The notes beneath the pieces were generated by a model. That model was not told the origin of the DNA. It did no database searches and saw nothing but the letters and a program-made list of their open reading frames with translations. From the NCBI RefSeq assembly GCF_017921975.2, contig NZ_JAGEMO020000001.1, forward strand, positions 310,001-374,000: a stretch of 64,000 nt of DNA. The letters are read 5' to 3'. The position numbers and the translations under genes were made by a program. The DNA comes from Hymenobacter terricola. Lineage in GTDB: Bacteria > Bacteroidota > Bacteroidia > Cytophagales > Hymenobacteraceae. Each line of letters begins with the position of its first letter. Within the stretch, counting starts at the first letter, position 1. Shown here one piece after another: positions 8,541 to 16,326 of the stretch.

Positions 8541-10043
8541 ATGAACCCAGCAATCGAAACCACCCAACTCAAGGATATTGTGGCCCACGCCAAGGAATAC
8601 GGCTTCGTGTTCCAGTCCTCAGAAATCTACGACGGCCTGCAGGCCGTGTACGACTACGGCCCCAACGGCGTGGAGCTGAAAAACAACCTCAAGCGCCTGT
8701 GGTGGGAGTCGATGACCCAACTGCACGACAACGTGGTGGGCATCGATGCCGCCATTTTTATGGCCCCGCAAACCTGGGAAGCCAGCGGCCACGTCGCGGG
8801 GTTCAACGACCCCATGATTGACAACCTCGACAGCAAGAAGCGCTACCGTGCCGACGTGCTGCTCGAAGACAAAGCCGCCGAGTACGAACGCGCCGGCGAC
8901 CCCGCCCGCGGGGCCGCCCTCACCGCCGAAATGGGCCGCCTGCTCACGGAAAACGACCTGGCCGGCGTGCGCCAGCTCATCCTCGACGAGAAGATTCTGT
9001 GCCCCGTGTCCGGCACCGGCAAGTGGACCGAAGTGCGCCAGTTCAACCTGATGTTCTCGACCCAGGGCTCGTCGGTGGACGCCGACGCGCCGCCCGTGTA
9101 CCTGCGCCCCGAAACGGCTCAGGGCATTTTTGTGAACTTCCTGAACGTGCAGAAATCGGCCCGCATGAAAATCCCCTTCGGCATTGCCCAAATCGGCAAG
9201 GCCTTCCGGAACGAGATTGTGGCCCGGCAGTTCATCTTCCGGATGCGCGAGTTTGAGCAGATGGAAATGCAGTTTTTCATTCGCCCCGGCACCGAAATGG
9301 CCTGGTACGAAACCTGGAAGGCCGCCCGCCGCCGCTGGCACGAGGCCCTGGGCCTGCCCGCCGCCAAGCTGCGCTTCCACGACCACGACAAGCTGGCCTT
9401 CTACGCCAATGCCGCCGTGGACATCGAATACGAATTCCCCTTTGGCTTCAAGGAAATGGAGGGCATTCACTCCCGCACCGACTACGACCTGACGCAGCAC
9501 CAGAACCTGAGCCGCAAGAAGCTGCAGTATTTCGACAACGACCTCGACCCCGCCACCGGCAAGGCCTACGGCAACTACGTGCCCTTCGTGGTCGAAACCT
9601 CGGTGGGCGCCGACCGCCTGTTTCTGGCCACGCTCAGCAATGCCTTCACCGAGGAAACCATCACGGAAGGGGAGGGCGAGGCCCAACAGACCAAAACCCG
9701 CACGTTCCTGAAGCTGCACCCCGCCGTGGCCCCCATCAAGGCCGCCATTTTCCCGCTGGTGCGCAAGGACGGCATGCCCGAAAAAGCCCAGGAGATTTTC
9801 GACGAGCTGCGCTTCGATTTCCGCCTCGTGCTGGAGGAGCGCGACGCCATCGGCAAGCGCTATACCCGGCAGGACCTCATCGGCACGCCCTTCTGCATTG
9901 TGGTGGACGGCCAGACCCTGGAGGACAACACCGTGACCGTGCGCCACCGCGACACCCGCGAGCAAACCCGCATGCCCATCGCCGACCTGCGCGCCTACAT
10001 CGGCGAGGCGGTGAGCTTCCGGCGCATTTTTGAGAAGCTGTGA
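8541..10043 (+). CDS. glyQS: glycine--tRNA ligase (dimeric class II type)
   Basis: Charges tRNA-Gly with glycine. It is a 500-residue single-chain alpha2-type GlyRS, not the alpha2-beta2 type of proteobacteria. Class II landmarks are visible: YLRPETAQGIFVNF (motif 2 region), GKAFRNEI and FIFRMREFEQMEMQFF. The C-terminal anticodon-binding domain follows about residue 405. The ATG at 8541 is chosen because family homology begins at once (LKDIVAHAKEYGFVFQSSEIY) and a perfect -7 box ends 5 nt upstream. A linker rich in Glu/Gln (TEGEGEAQQ) near residue 375 is a small oddity. Confidence 0.96.
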   Translation: MNPAIETTQLKDIVAHAKEYGFVFQSSEIYDGLQAVYDYGPNGVELKNNLKRLWWESMTQLHDNVVGIDAAIFMAPQTWEASGHVAGFNDPMIDNLDSKKRYRADVLLEDKAAEYERAGDPARGAALTAEMGRLLTENDLAGVRQLILDEKILCPVSGTGKWTEVRQFNLMFSTQGSSVDADAPPVYLRPETAQGIFVNFLNVQKSARMKIPFGIAQIGKAFRNEIVARQFIFRMREFEQMEMQFFIRPGTEMAWYETWKAARRRWHEALGLPAAKLRFHDHDKLAFYANAAVDIEYEFPFGFKEMEGIHSRTDYDLTQHQNLSRKKLQYFDNDLDPATGKAYGNYVPFVVETSVGADRLFLATLSNAFTEETITEGEGEAQQTKTRTFLKLHPAVAPIKAAIFPLVRKDGMPEKAQEIFDELRFDFRLVLEERDAIGKRYTRQDLIGTPFCIVVDGQTLEDNTVTVRHRDTREQTRMPIADLRAYIGEAVSFRRIFEKL

Positions 10044-10062
10044 TTTGACGGCTTTGGCAGCG

Positions 10063-10088
10063 GTATAGTGAAAAATGTTTCACTATAC
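10063..10088. other. perfect 11-bp palindromic hairpin
   Basis: Arms 10063-10073 and 10078-10088 (TATAGTGAAA/TTTCACTATA core) with a 4-nt loop, 20 bp after the glyQS stop. There is no T-run, so it is probably not itself a terminator; it could be an RNA 3' structure or a protein-binding palindrome. Confidence 0.7.
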
Positions 10089-10103
10089 TGACTTTTAACT
10101 GGG

Positions 10104-10157
10104 AAGCCAGGTGATGCGGTAAGCTTTTTGCTTGGCGCGTCACCTGGCTTTATTTTT
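10104..10157 (+). terminator. terminator after glyQS
   Basis: Perfect 11-bp stem (AGCCAGGTGA/TCACCTGGCT core) with a 25-nt loop that could fold further, followed by TTATTTTT. Confidence 0.75.
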
Positions 10158-10175
10158 CATCAATAATTCATTTTC

Positions 10176-13100
10176 ATGCCCACAACTACCTTTCTGAAGA
10201 TAGGATTCGCCTTGGTTGCATTACCCGCGCTGGCAGGCCCACCCAGGGCAGTAGCGCCCGCTCCGGCGGCCACCGTCGAATTCATCGCCAACCAGCGGCA
10301 ATGGGAAAAGCCGGTGCTTTTTGCGGCCGATGTGCCCGCCGGCCGGCTGTTTTTGGAGCGCGGCCGCCTGGTGCAGGCCCTGTACGATGGCAAGCAGGTG
10401 GACGCGCTGCACCACCGTTCGGCCGAAACGTCGGACCAGCAGCGCATTCGGGCGCATGCCTATTCCACCACGTTTGTGGGCGCCAATGCCCAGGCCCTGG
10501 TGAAAGGTGAAGCGCAGCTGCCCGGCTACAGCAGCTATTTCCTGGGCAACGACGAGAGCCGCTGGGCCAGCAAGGTGCCCGGCTACGGCGAAGTGCGCTA
10601 CCAGGGCCTCTACCCCGGCATCGACCTGCATTTTTACAGCAAAGAGCGGGTGCTGGAATACGATTTTGAGCTGGCCGCCGGGGCCGATGCCAAGCGCATC
10701 GCGCTGCGCTACGCCGGCCAAACCAAGCTGGCGGTAGTGGGCGGCGCCCTGCACATCGGCACCACGGTGGGCACGGTGGTGGAGCAGCGCCCCTACGCCT
10801 ACCAGGTAGTGGACGGCCACCGCCAGCGCGTGGCCTGCGAATACGCCCTGGGCGCCGGCAATACCGTGAAATTCAGCCTGCCGCAGGACTACAACCACGC
10901 CCTGCCGCTGGTGATTGACCCGATACTCGTGTATTCGAGCTACAGCGGCTCGACGGCCAGCAACTACGGCTACACCGCCACTTACGACTCGCTGGGCAAC
11001 CTCTACGCCGGGGGAGTGGTGTTCTCGCTGGGCTTCCCCACCACGCTGGGGGCCTACAGCGCCAGCTTTGCCGGTAGCCAGGACATTGGCATCATCAAGT
11101 ACAACCCCTCGGCCACTACCGGGGCCACCAGCCGCGTGTACGCCACGTACCTGGGCGGCAGCTCCGACGACCACCCGCACAGCCTGGTGGTGGACCGCGC
11201 CGGCAACCTGGTCATTCTGGGCTCGACCAGCTCCAGCAACTACCCCACCAGCACCACGGCCTACGACCGCACCTTCAACGGCGTGGCCGATATTATTCTG
11301 AGCAAGCTGAACCCCACCGGCACCACGCTGCTGGCCTCGACCTTCCTGGGCGGCACCGCCGCCGATGGCCAGGTAACCGGCAACCTGAGCCACAACTACG
11401 GCGACGCCTACCGCGGCGACGTGACCACCGACCGGCAGAACAACATCTACATTGCCTCCATCACGCAATCCACCAACTTCCCCGTCACCGCGCAGGCATT
11501 CCAGCGGACCTCCGGCGGGGGCGCTTCCGATGCGGTGGTGGCCAAGCTCAACACCGGCCTCACGGCGCTGGTGTGGAGCAACTACCTGGGCGGCAACAAC
11601 ACCGACGCGGCCTATTCGGTGCAGCTGGATAGCGTGAACAACGTGTTTGTGGGCGGTGGCACAGTCAGCGCCAACTTTCCGGGGGCTATTGGGGGCTTCA
11701 AGCCCACGTTTTCCGGGGGCACGGCCGATGGCTTCATTGCCCGCATTTCGAGCAGCGGCGACGACCTGGTGCAAAGCACGTACCTCGGCACTTCCAGCTA
11801 CGACCAAACCTACTTCGTGCAGCTCAACAAGCGCGGCGAAGTGTACGCCTACGGCCAAACCGACGGCACGTACCCCATCAGCACGGGCCTGTACGGCAAT
11901 GCCAACAGCCGGCAGTTCATTCACAAGCTGAATGCCCGCCTCAACACCAGCCTGTACTCCACGGTCATCGGCAACGGCACGCTGGGCCAGATTTCGCCCA
12001 CGGCTTTCCTGGTGGATAACTGCGGGCAGATTATGATTTCGGGCTGGGGCGGCAACAACGCCGGCATGCCCGTCACGCCCGACGCCATCCGCAGCACCGG
12101 CGGCACCAGCAGCTTTGGCTACTTCTACATCGCGCAGCTCTCCGGCGATGCGCAACGGCTGGTGTACGGCACGTTCTTCGGCAACGGCTCGGCGCACGTG
12201 GACGGCGGCACGTCGCGCTTCGACAAAAAGGGCATCATCTACCAGTCAATGTGCGTGGGCAGCGGCGTGCTGCCCACCACCCCGAACGCCTGGTCGGCCA
12301 GCAACGGCTCCAGCTGGAACAATGCCGCCTTCAAAATCGACGTGCTGCAGCTCAGCGCCAGCTTTGTGCCGGCCACCACGCCCACCAGCATCGTGCGCCA
12401 GGCCAACCTCTGCGCGCCGGCCCAGTTTTACTTCAACCGGCCCTCGGCCAACGGCACCAGCACGCTGTGGAATTTCGGCAATGGCCAAACCTCAACCCAG
12501 GCCAACAACGCCACCACCACCTACCAGACCCCCGGCAAATACCCCGTGCGGCTGACGGTGTTCGACACCAATAGCTGCCTGCAAAGCGTGACGTCGGTTG
12601 ATACCGTGACGGTGTACGCCGTGCCGCAGCCCCGCGTGGCCGTCAGCGCCCGCCAAACCATCTGCGTGGGCTCGCAGGCCACCCTCACGGCCACCAACCA
12701 GGCCACGCTCACCCCCACTGTGACCTATACCTGGACGGCCCCCGGCCAGCCCACCCTCACCGGTCCCACCATCACGGTGAGCCCCGCGGCCACCACCCGG
12801 TACACGGTCACGATTAGCACGCCGGCCAGTGCCGGCGGGTGCTCGGCCACCGATACCGTGACGGTGAAAGTGCTGTCCCGCCTGGTGGTATCGGCGGGTC
12901 CGGCCCGCACCATTTGCCCCGGTGCCAGTGCGGCCCTCAGCGTGGCCAACTTTGGTGCTGGCGCCACCTACACCTGGACGGCGCCCGGCCAGCCCACCCT
13001 CACCGGCCAAAACGTGACGGTGAGCCCCGCCGCCAGCACCCGCTACCTGGTGCGTATCGTGAACGCCACCGGCTGCCAGGGCCGCGACTCGGTGCAGGTG

Positions 13101-13601
13101 AACGTGGCCCCGCGCCCCGTGCTGGCCGCCACCGCCAGCTCGCCCAACCTCGTCAACAAGCCGGTGGTATTCACCAACACCACCACGGGTGCCACCAGCT
13201 ACCGTTGGGATTTTGGCGACAATACGCCCGTGAGCACCGATGTGAGCCCCACGCACACCTACGCCACCGCCGCGCCCACCGTGCCCTACCAGGTGCGCCT
13301 GACGGCCGTTTACGGTCCCGGCTGCGAGGAGTCCCTCATCGTGCCGGTGAAGGTGCGCGGCTTCGATTTGCCGAACATCATCACCCCCAACAATGATGGC
13401 CAGAACGACACCTTCCGGCCGTTCGTTTCCACGCAAAGCGTCGATATCCAGATTTTTAACCGCTGGGGCCGGCTGGTTTTCGAGCAGAAAAACTACACCG
13501 ACAGCTGGGGCGATGCCGGCACCGCACCCGGCGTGTATTACTACCGCCTGGTGAACGCCAGCGGCGAAAGCTGGAAGGGCTGGATTGAGGTAGTAAAGTA
13601 G
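10176..13601 (+). CDS. large T9SS-exported protein: DUF7948/SBBP propeller, PKD and Ig-like repeats, type B sorting domain
   Basis: A 1141-residue secreted or cell-surface protein. It has an N-terminal signal peptide (about residues 1-22) and an N-terminal domain (about 30-250) of the type found before SBBP repeats. A beta-propeller-like stretch with recurring YLGG and D..GN.YV motifs follows (about 250-730), then a PKD-like domain (about 750-810), two similar Ig-like modules sharing YTWTAPGQPTLTG (about 820-980) and a second PKD domain with WDFGDNTP (about 985-1065). The C-terminus (from about 1070) carries NIITPNNDGQNDTF, FNRWG and YYYRL, the gliding-motility-associated (CHU_C, type B) T9SS sorting domain. 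It is probably an adhesin or matrix protein. It sits alone between two terminators. Confidence 0.92.
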   Translation: MPTTTFLKIGFALVALPALAGPPRAVAPAPAATVEFIANQRQWEKPVLFAADVPAGRLFLERGRLVQALYDGKQVDALHHRSAETSDQQRIRAHAYSTTFVGANAQALVKGEAQLPGYSSYFLGNDESRWASKVPGYGEVRYQGLYPGIDLHFYSKERVLEYDFELAAGADAKRIALRYAGQTKLAVVGGALHIGTTVGTVVEQRPYAYQVVDGHRQRVACEYALGAGNTVKFSLPQDYNHALPLVIDPILVYSSYSGSTASNYGYTATYDSLGNLYAGGVVFSLGFPTTLGAYSASFAGSQDIGIIKYNPSATTGATSRVYATYLGGSSDDHPHSLVVDRAGNLVILGSTSSSNYPTSTTAYDRTFNGVADIILSKLNPTGTTLLASTFLGGTAADGQVTGNLSHNYGDAYRGDVTTDRQNNIYIASITQSTNFPVTAQAFQRTSGGGASDAVVAKLNTGLTALVWSNYLGGNNTDAAYSVQLDSVNNVFVGGGTVSANFPGAIGGFKPTFSGGTADGFIARISSSGDDLVQSTYLGTSSYDQTYFVQLNKRGEVYAYGQTDGTYPISTGLYGNANSRQFIHKLNARLNTSLYSTVIGNGTLGQISPTAFLVDNCGQIMISGWGGNNAGMPVTPDAIRSTGGTSSFGYFYIAQLSGDAQRLVYGTFFGNGSAHVDGGTSRFDKKGIIYQSMCVGSGVLPTTPNAWSASNGSSWNNAAFKIDVLQLSASFVPATTPTSIVRQANLCAPAQFYFNRPSANGTSTLWNFGNGQTSTQANNATTTYQTPGKYPVRLTVFDTNSCLQSVTSVDTVTVYAVPQPRVAVSARQTICVGSQATLTATNQATLTPTVTYTWTAPGQPTLTGPTITVSPAATTRYTVTISTPASAGGCSATDTVTVKVLSRLVVSAGPARTICPGASAALSVANFGAGATYTWTAPGQPTLTGQNVTVSPAASTRYLVRIVNATGCQGRDSVQVNVAPRPVLAATASSPNLVNKPVVFTNTTTGATSYRWDFGDNTPVSTDVSPTHTYATAAPTVPYQVRLTAVYGPGCEESLIVPVKVRGFDLPNIITPNNDGQNDTFRPFVSTQSVDIQIFNRWGRLVFEQKNYTDSWGDAGTAPGVYYYRLVNASGESWKGWIEVVK

Positions 13602-13627
13602 CTTTCCACCAATTTTTTAGATTGCCC

Positions 13628-13665
13628 AACTGCCCCCGGCTTACCGCCGGGGGCAGTTTCGTTTT
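13628..13665 (+). terminator. strong terminator
   Basis: Perfect 13-bp stem (13628-13640 with 13646-13658) of mostly G/C pairs, 5-nt loop, followed by TTCGTTTT. Confidence 0.88.
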
Positions 13666-13684
13666 GGGGCCGCTGCCGGCCGCG

Positions 13685-13717
13685 TTGGCCGCCCCGCGCC
13701 GTGCGTACGTAACTTTG
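13685..13717 (+). promoter_or_regulatory. promoter of the MMPL/RND transporter gene
   Basis: Exact -7 box TAACTTTG at 13710-13717 and a TTG at 13685-13687, separated by 22 bp, slightly more than the usual 19-21. The ATG follows 17 nt after the box. Confidence 0.65.
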
Positions 13718-13734
13718 CCTTTTTGCAGGGTTTT

Positions 13735-16176
13735 ATGTGGTCAAACATCGCGCTGTTCATCATCCGGTTTCGCCTCTCATTGATTGCGGTGCTGGCCGTC
13801 ATCACCGTGTTCATGGCCTGGAAGGCCAAGGACGTGGAAATGACCTACGACTTCGCCCAGGTGGTGAGTCCGAACGACCCGGACATGGTCTTCTTTCAGC
13901 AGTTCAAAAAGAAGTTCGGCGAAGATGCCAACGTGCTGGTGCTGGGCCTGCAGGATAGCGCCGTGTACCGCCTGGGCAACTTCAACGAGCTGCGCACCCT
14001 CACCGATACGCTGGCCAAAGTAGAAGGCGTGAGCGGCGTGCTGAGCGTGACCAAGCTGCTGGCCATCCGCAAGGACACGGCCACCAACCAGTTCAGGGCC
14101 ACGCCCATTTTCAAGACGTTTCCGCGCACCCAGCACGAGCTCGACAGCCTGATGCGCGAGGTCAACCGCGTCGAGTTCTACAAGGGCCAGCTCATCAGTC
14201 CGCGCACCGGGGCCACGCTGCTGGCCCTCACCATGGACCCCAGCTACCTCAATTCCTCGCGCCGCCAGGCCGTGATGAAGAACATCCTGGGCTTCGCCAA
14301 AGCCTTCGAGCAGAAGACCAATATCCGCCTGCACTACGCCGGCCTGCCCTACGTGCGCTACACGATGACGAGCAAAGTGGGCTCGGAAATGACGTTTTTC
14401 ACCCTGCTGGCGCTGGTGGTCACGGGCATCACGCTGCTGGTTTTCTTCCGCACCTGGGCCGCCGTGGTGTTTCCGCTGCTGGTGGTGGCCGTCACGGCCA
14501 TCTGGGCCATCGGCTCCATCGTGCTGCTGGGGTATAAAATCAACCTGCTCACCGGCCTCATCCCGAGTTTGATTATCGTTATCGGCATCCCGAACTGCAC
14601 CTACCTGCTCTCGCGCTACCACTACGACTACCGCAAATCGGGCAACCAGATGCTGGCCATGACGCGGGTAATCCGCAAAATCGGCCTCGTCACGCTCATG
14701 AACAACACGACCACGGCCATCGGCTTTTTCGTGTTCTGCTTCACCGACATTGCCATCCTGTTTCAGTTCGGGCTGGTGGCCACCATCAACATTTTCGTGG
14801 CTTTCATCATCAGCTTCATCCTGATTCCGGCCGTGTTTACCTACCTGCCGCCGCCCACGCCCAAGCAGCTGGAGCACCTCGATGCCGCGCCGCTCACCAA
14901 GCTGCTGGAGTTTTTCGACCACCTCGTGATGGACCGCCGCCCCACCGTGTACGTGACCGCGCTGATACTCGTAATCGGGGCCGCCATCGGCATTCGGCGC
15001 ATCGAAGCCGTGTCGTTCATGGTGGACGACCTGCCCAAAAACAGCTCCGTAAACGCCGATTTGAGCTTTTTCGAGCGCCATTTCAACGGCGTGATGCCGC
15101 TCGAATTTGAAGTCGACACCCACAAGAAGCAGGGCCTGCTGAAACTCAAAAACCTGGAGAAAATCAACCAGTTTGAGAACTACCTGCGCACCCAGCCCGA
15201 AGTCACGTCGCCCATCAGCATCGTCACTTTTCTGAAAGCCACCACCCAGGCCTACTACAACGGCGACCCCCAGTTCTACCGCCTGCCCGATAATTCGGAG
15301 AAGAACTTCATCCTCACCAGCCTGGCCAATTCCAAAGGCTCCGGCGCAGGCATGGACAGCAAGCTGCTCCGCTCGTTTGTGGACAAAGACGGCCAGCGCG
15401 CCCGCATCAGCCTGAAGATTGCCGACATCGGCTCGCGCAACCTGGACACGCTGATGAACAAAAAAATCCTGCCCGAGATGCACCGCGTCTTCAACGGCAC
15501 GGGCATGGACGTGCGGCCCACCGGCACCACCATTCTGTTCACCAAAGGCAACGAGTACATCATCCACACCCTGCGCGACAGCCTGTTCCTGGCCTTTGGG
15601 CTGGTGGGCCTGGTGGTGCTGCTCCTGTTCCGGTCGGCCCGCACGGTGCTTTTTGCCTTGATTCCGAACGCCGTGACGCTGATTCTCACGGCCGGCATCA
15701 TGGGCTACTTTGGGCTGCCGCTCAAGCCGGGCACGGCGCTCATCTTCGTCATCGCCCTGGGCATCGATGGCGACAACTCCATTCACCTGCTGGCCAAATT
15801 CCGGCAGGAAATGGTGCTGAACGGCAACCGGGTGCGCGAAGCGGTGTCGGTTACCCTCAGCGAAGCCGGTACCAGCATGATTTACACCAGCATCGTGTTG
15901 CTGGTGGGCTTCAGCATCTTTGCTTTCAGCGAGTTTGGCGGCACCAAGGCCCTGGGCATGCTGATGTCGGCCTCGCTGCTGATTACGAATTTTTCCAACC
16001 TGATTTTGTTGCCTTGCTTGCTGGTCACCTTTGAGCACGGCAAAGGCAACTACATCAGCGAAAAAGCCCCGATTCGGCACTACGACGAGTCGTACCACGA
16101 AGAGGACGACGACGCCGATTTGAACCTGAAAGAAATGCACAAAGCCGCTGATTACGAAGGCGACTACACGATTTAA
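13735..16176 (+). CDS. MMPL/RND-superfamily transporter
   Basis: An 813-residue inner-membrane exporter-like protein. The ATG at 13735 is preferred over an upstream TTG because it follows a perfect -7 box and begins the first membrane helix. The layout is the usual RND duplication: TM1 (about 12-30), a periplasmic domain, five clustered TMs (about 215-375, including GLIPSLIIVIGIPNCTYLLSR), then a repeat with TM7 (about 405), a second periplasmic domain and a second TM cluster (about 620-770, with ALGIDGDNSIHLLAKFR). It resembles the MMPL or hopanoid/sterol-like RND group. The substrate is unknown; lipids are typical for such proteins. The tail is acidic. Confidence 0.9.
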   Translation: MWSNIALFIIRFRLSLIAVLAVITVFMAWKAKDVEMTYDFAQVVSPNDPDMVFFQQFKKKFGEDANVLVLGLQDSAVYRLGNFNELRTLTDTLAKVEGVSGVLSVTKLLAIRKDTATNQFRATPIFKTFPRTQHELDSLMREVNRVEFYKGQLISPRTGATLLALTMDPSYLNSSRRQAVMKNILGFAKAFEQKTNIRLHYAGLPYVRYTMTSKVGSEMTFFTLLALVVTGITLLVFFRTWAAVVFPLLVVAVTAIWAIGSIVLLGYKINLLTGLIPSLIIVIGIPNCTYLLSRYHYDYRKSGNQMLAMTRVIRKIGLVTLMNNTTTAIGFFVFCFTDIAILFQFGLVATINIFVAFIISFILIPAVFTYLPPPTPKQLEHLDAAPLTKLLEFFDHLVMDRRPTVYVTALILVIGAAIGIRRIEAVSFMVDDLPKNSSVNADLSFFERHFNGVMPLEFEVDTHKKQGLLKLKNLEKINQFENYLRTQPEVTSPISIVTFLKATTQAYYNGDPQFYRLPDNSEKNFILTSLANSKGSGAGMDSKLLRSFVDKDGQRARISLKIADIGSRNLDTLMNKKILPEMHRVFNGTGMDVRPTGTTILFTKGNEYIIHTLRDSLFLAFGLVGLVVLLLFRSARTVLFALIPNAVTLILTAGIMGYFGLPLKPGTALIFVIALGIDGDNSIHLLAKFRQEMVLNGNRVREAVSVTLSEAGTSMIYTSIVLLVGFSIFAFSEFGGTKALGMLMSASLLITNFSNLILLPCLLVTFEHGKGNYISEKAPIRHYDESYHEEDDDADLNLKEMHKAADYEGDYTI

Positions 16177-16197
16177 GAACGTCATTCACTACCAGAA

Positions 16198-16304
16198 CGT
16201 CATGCAGAGCGCAGCGAAGCATCTCGCTTGTGGCAGTAACCATTGACGCCAAAACAATTGAATTACTGCCCCACGCGAGATGCTTCGCTGCACTCTGCAT
16301 GACG
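16198..16304. repeat. palindromic intergenic repeat, CGTCATGC family, copy 1
   Basis: Inverted repeat with arms of about 42 nt (16198-16239 and 16263-16304) containing GAAGCATCTCG and its complement. Other copies are at 19960-20048, 20792-20830 (one arm), 21764-22254 (split) and 46537-46635. Confidence 0.9.
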
Positions 16305-16326
16305 GCCTTACTGACCGAGTAACCCA

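Noticed and set aside
13777..16185. An 802-codon open frame antisense to the MMPL/RND transporter gene, and similar long antisense frames opposite rnr, ppiD, glyQS and the Ig-like lipoprotein gene
   Set aside because: Long antisense frames are expected in GC-rich genes; the predicted products are low-complexity (Gly/His/Val/Gln-rich), match no family, and the sense frames encode clear conserved proteins.
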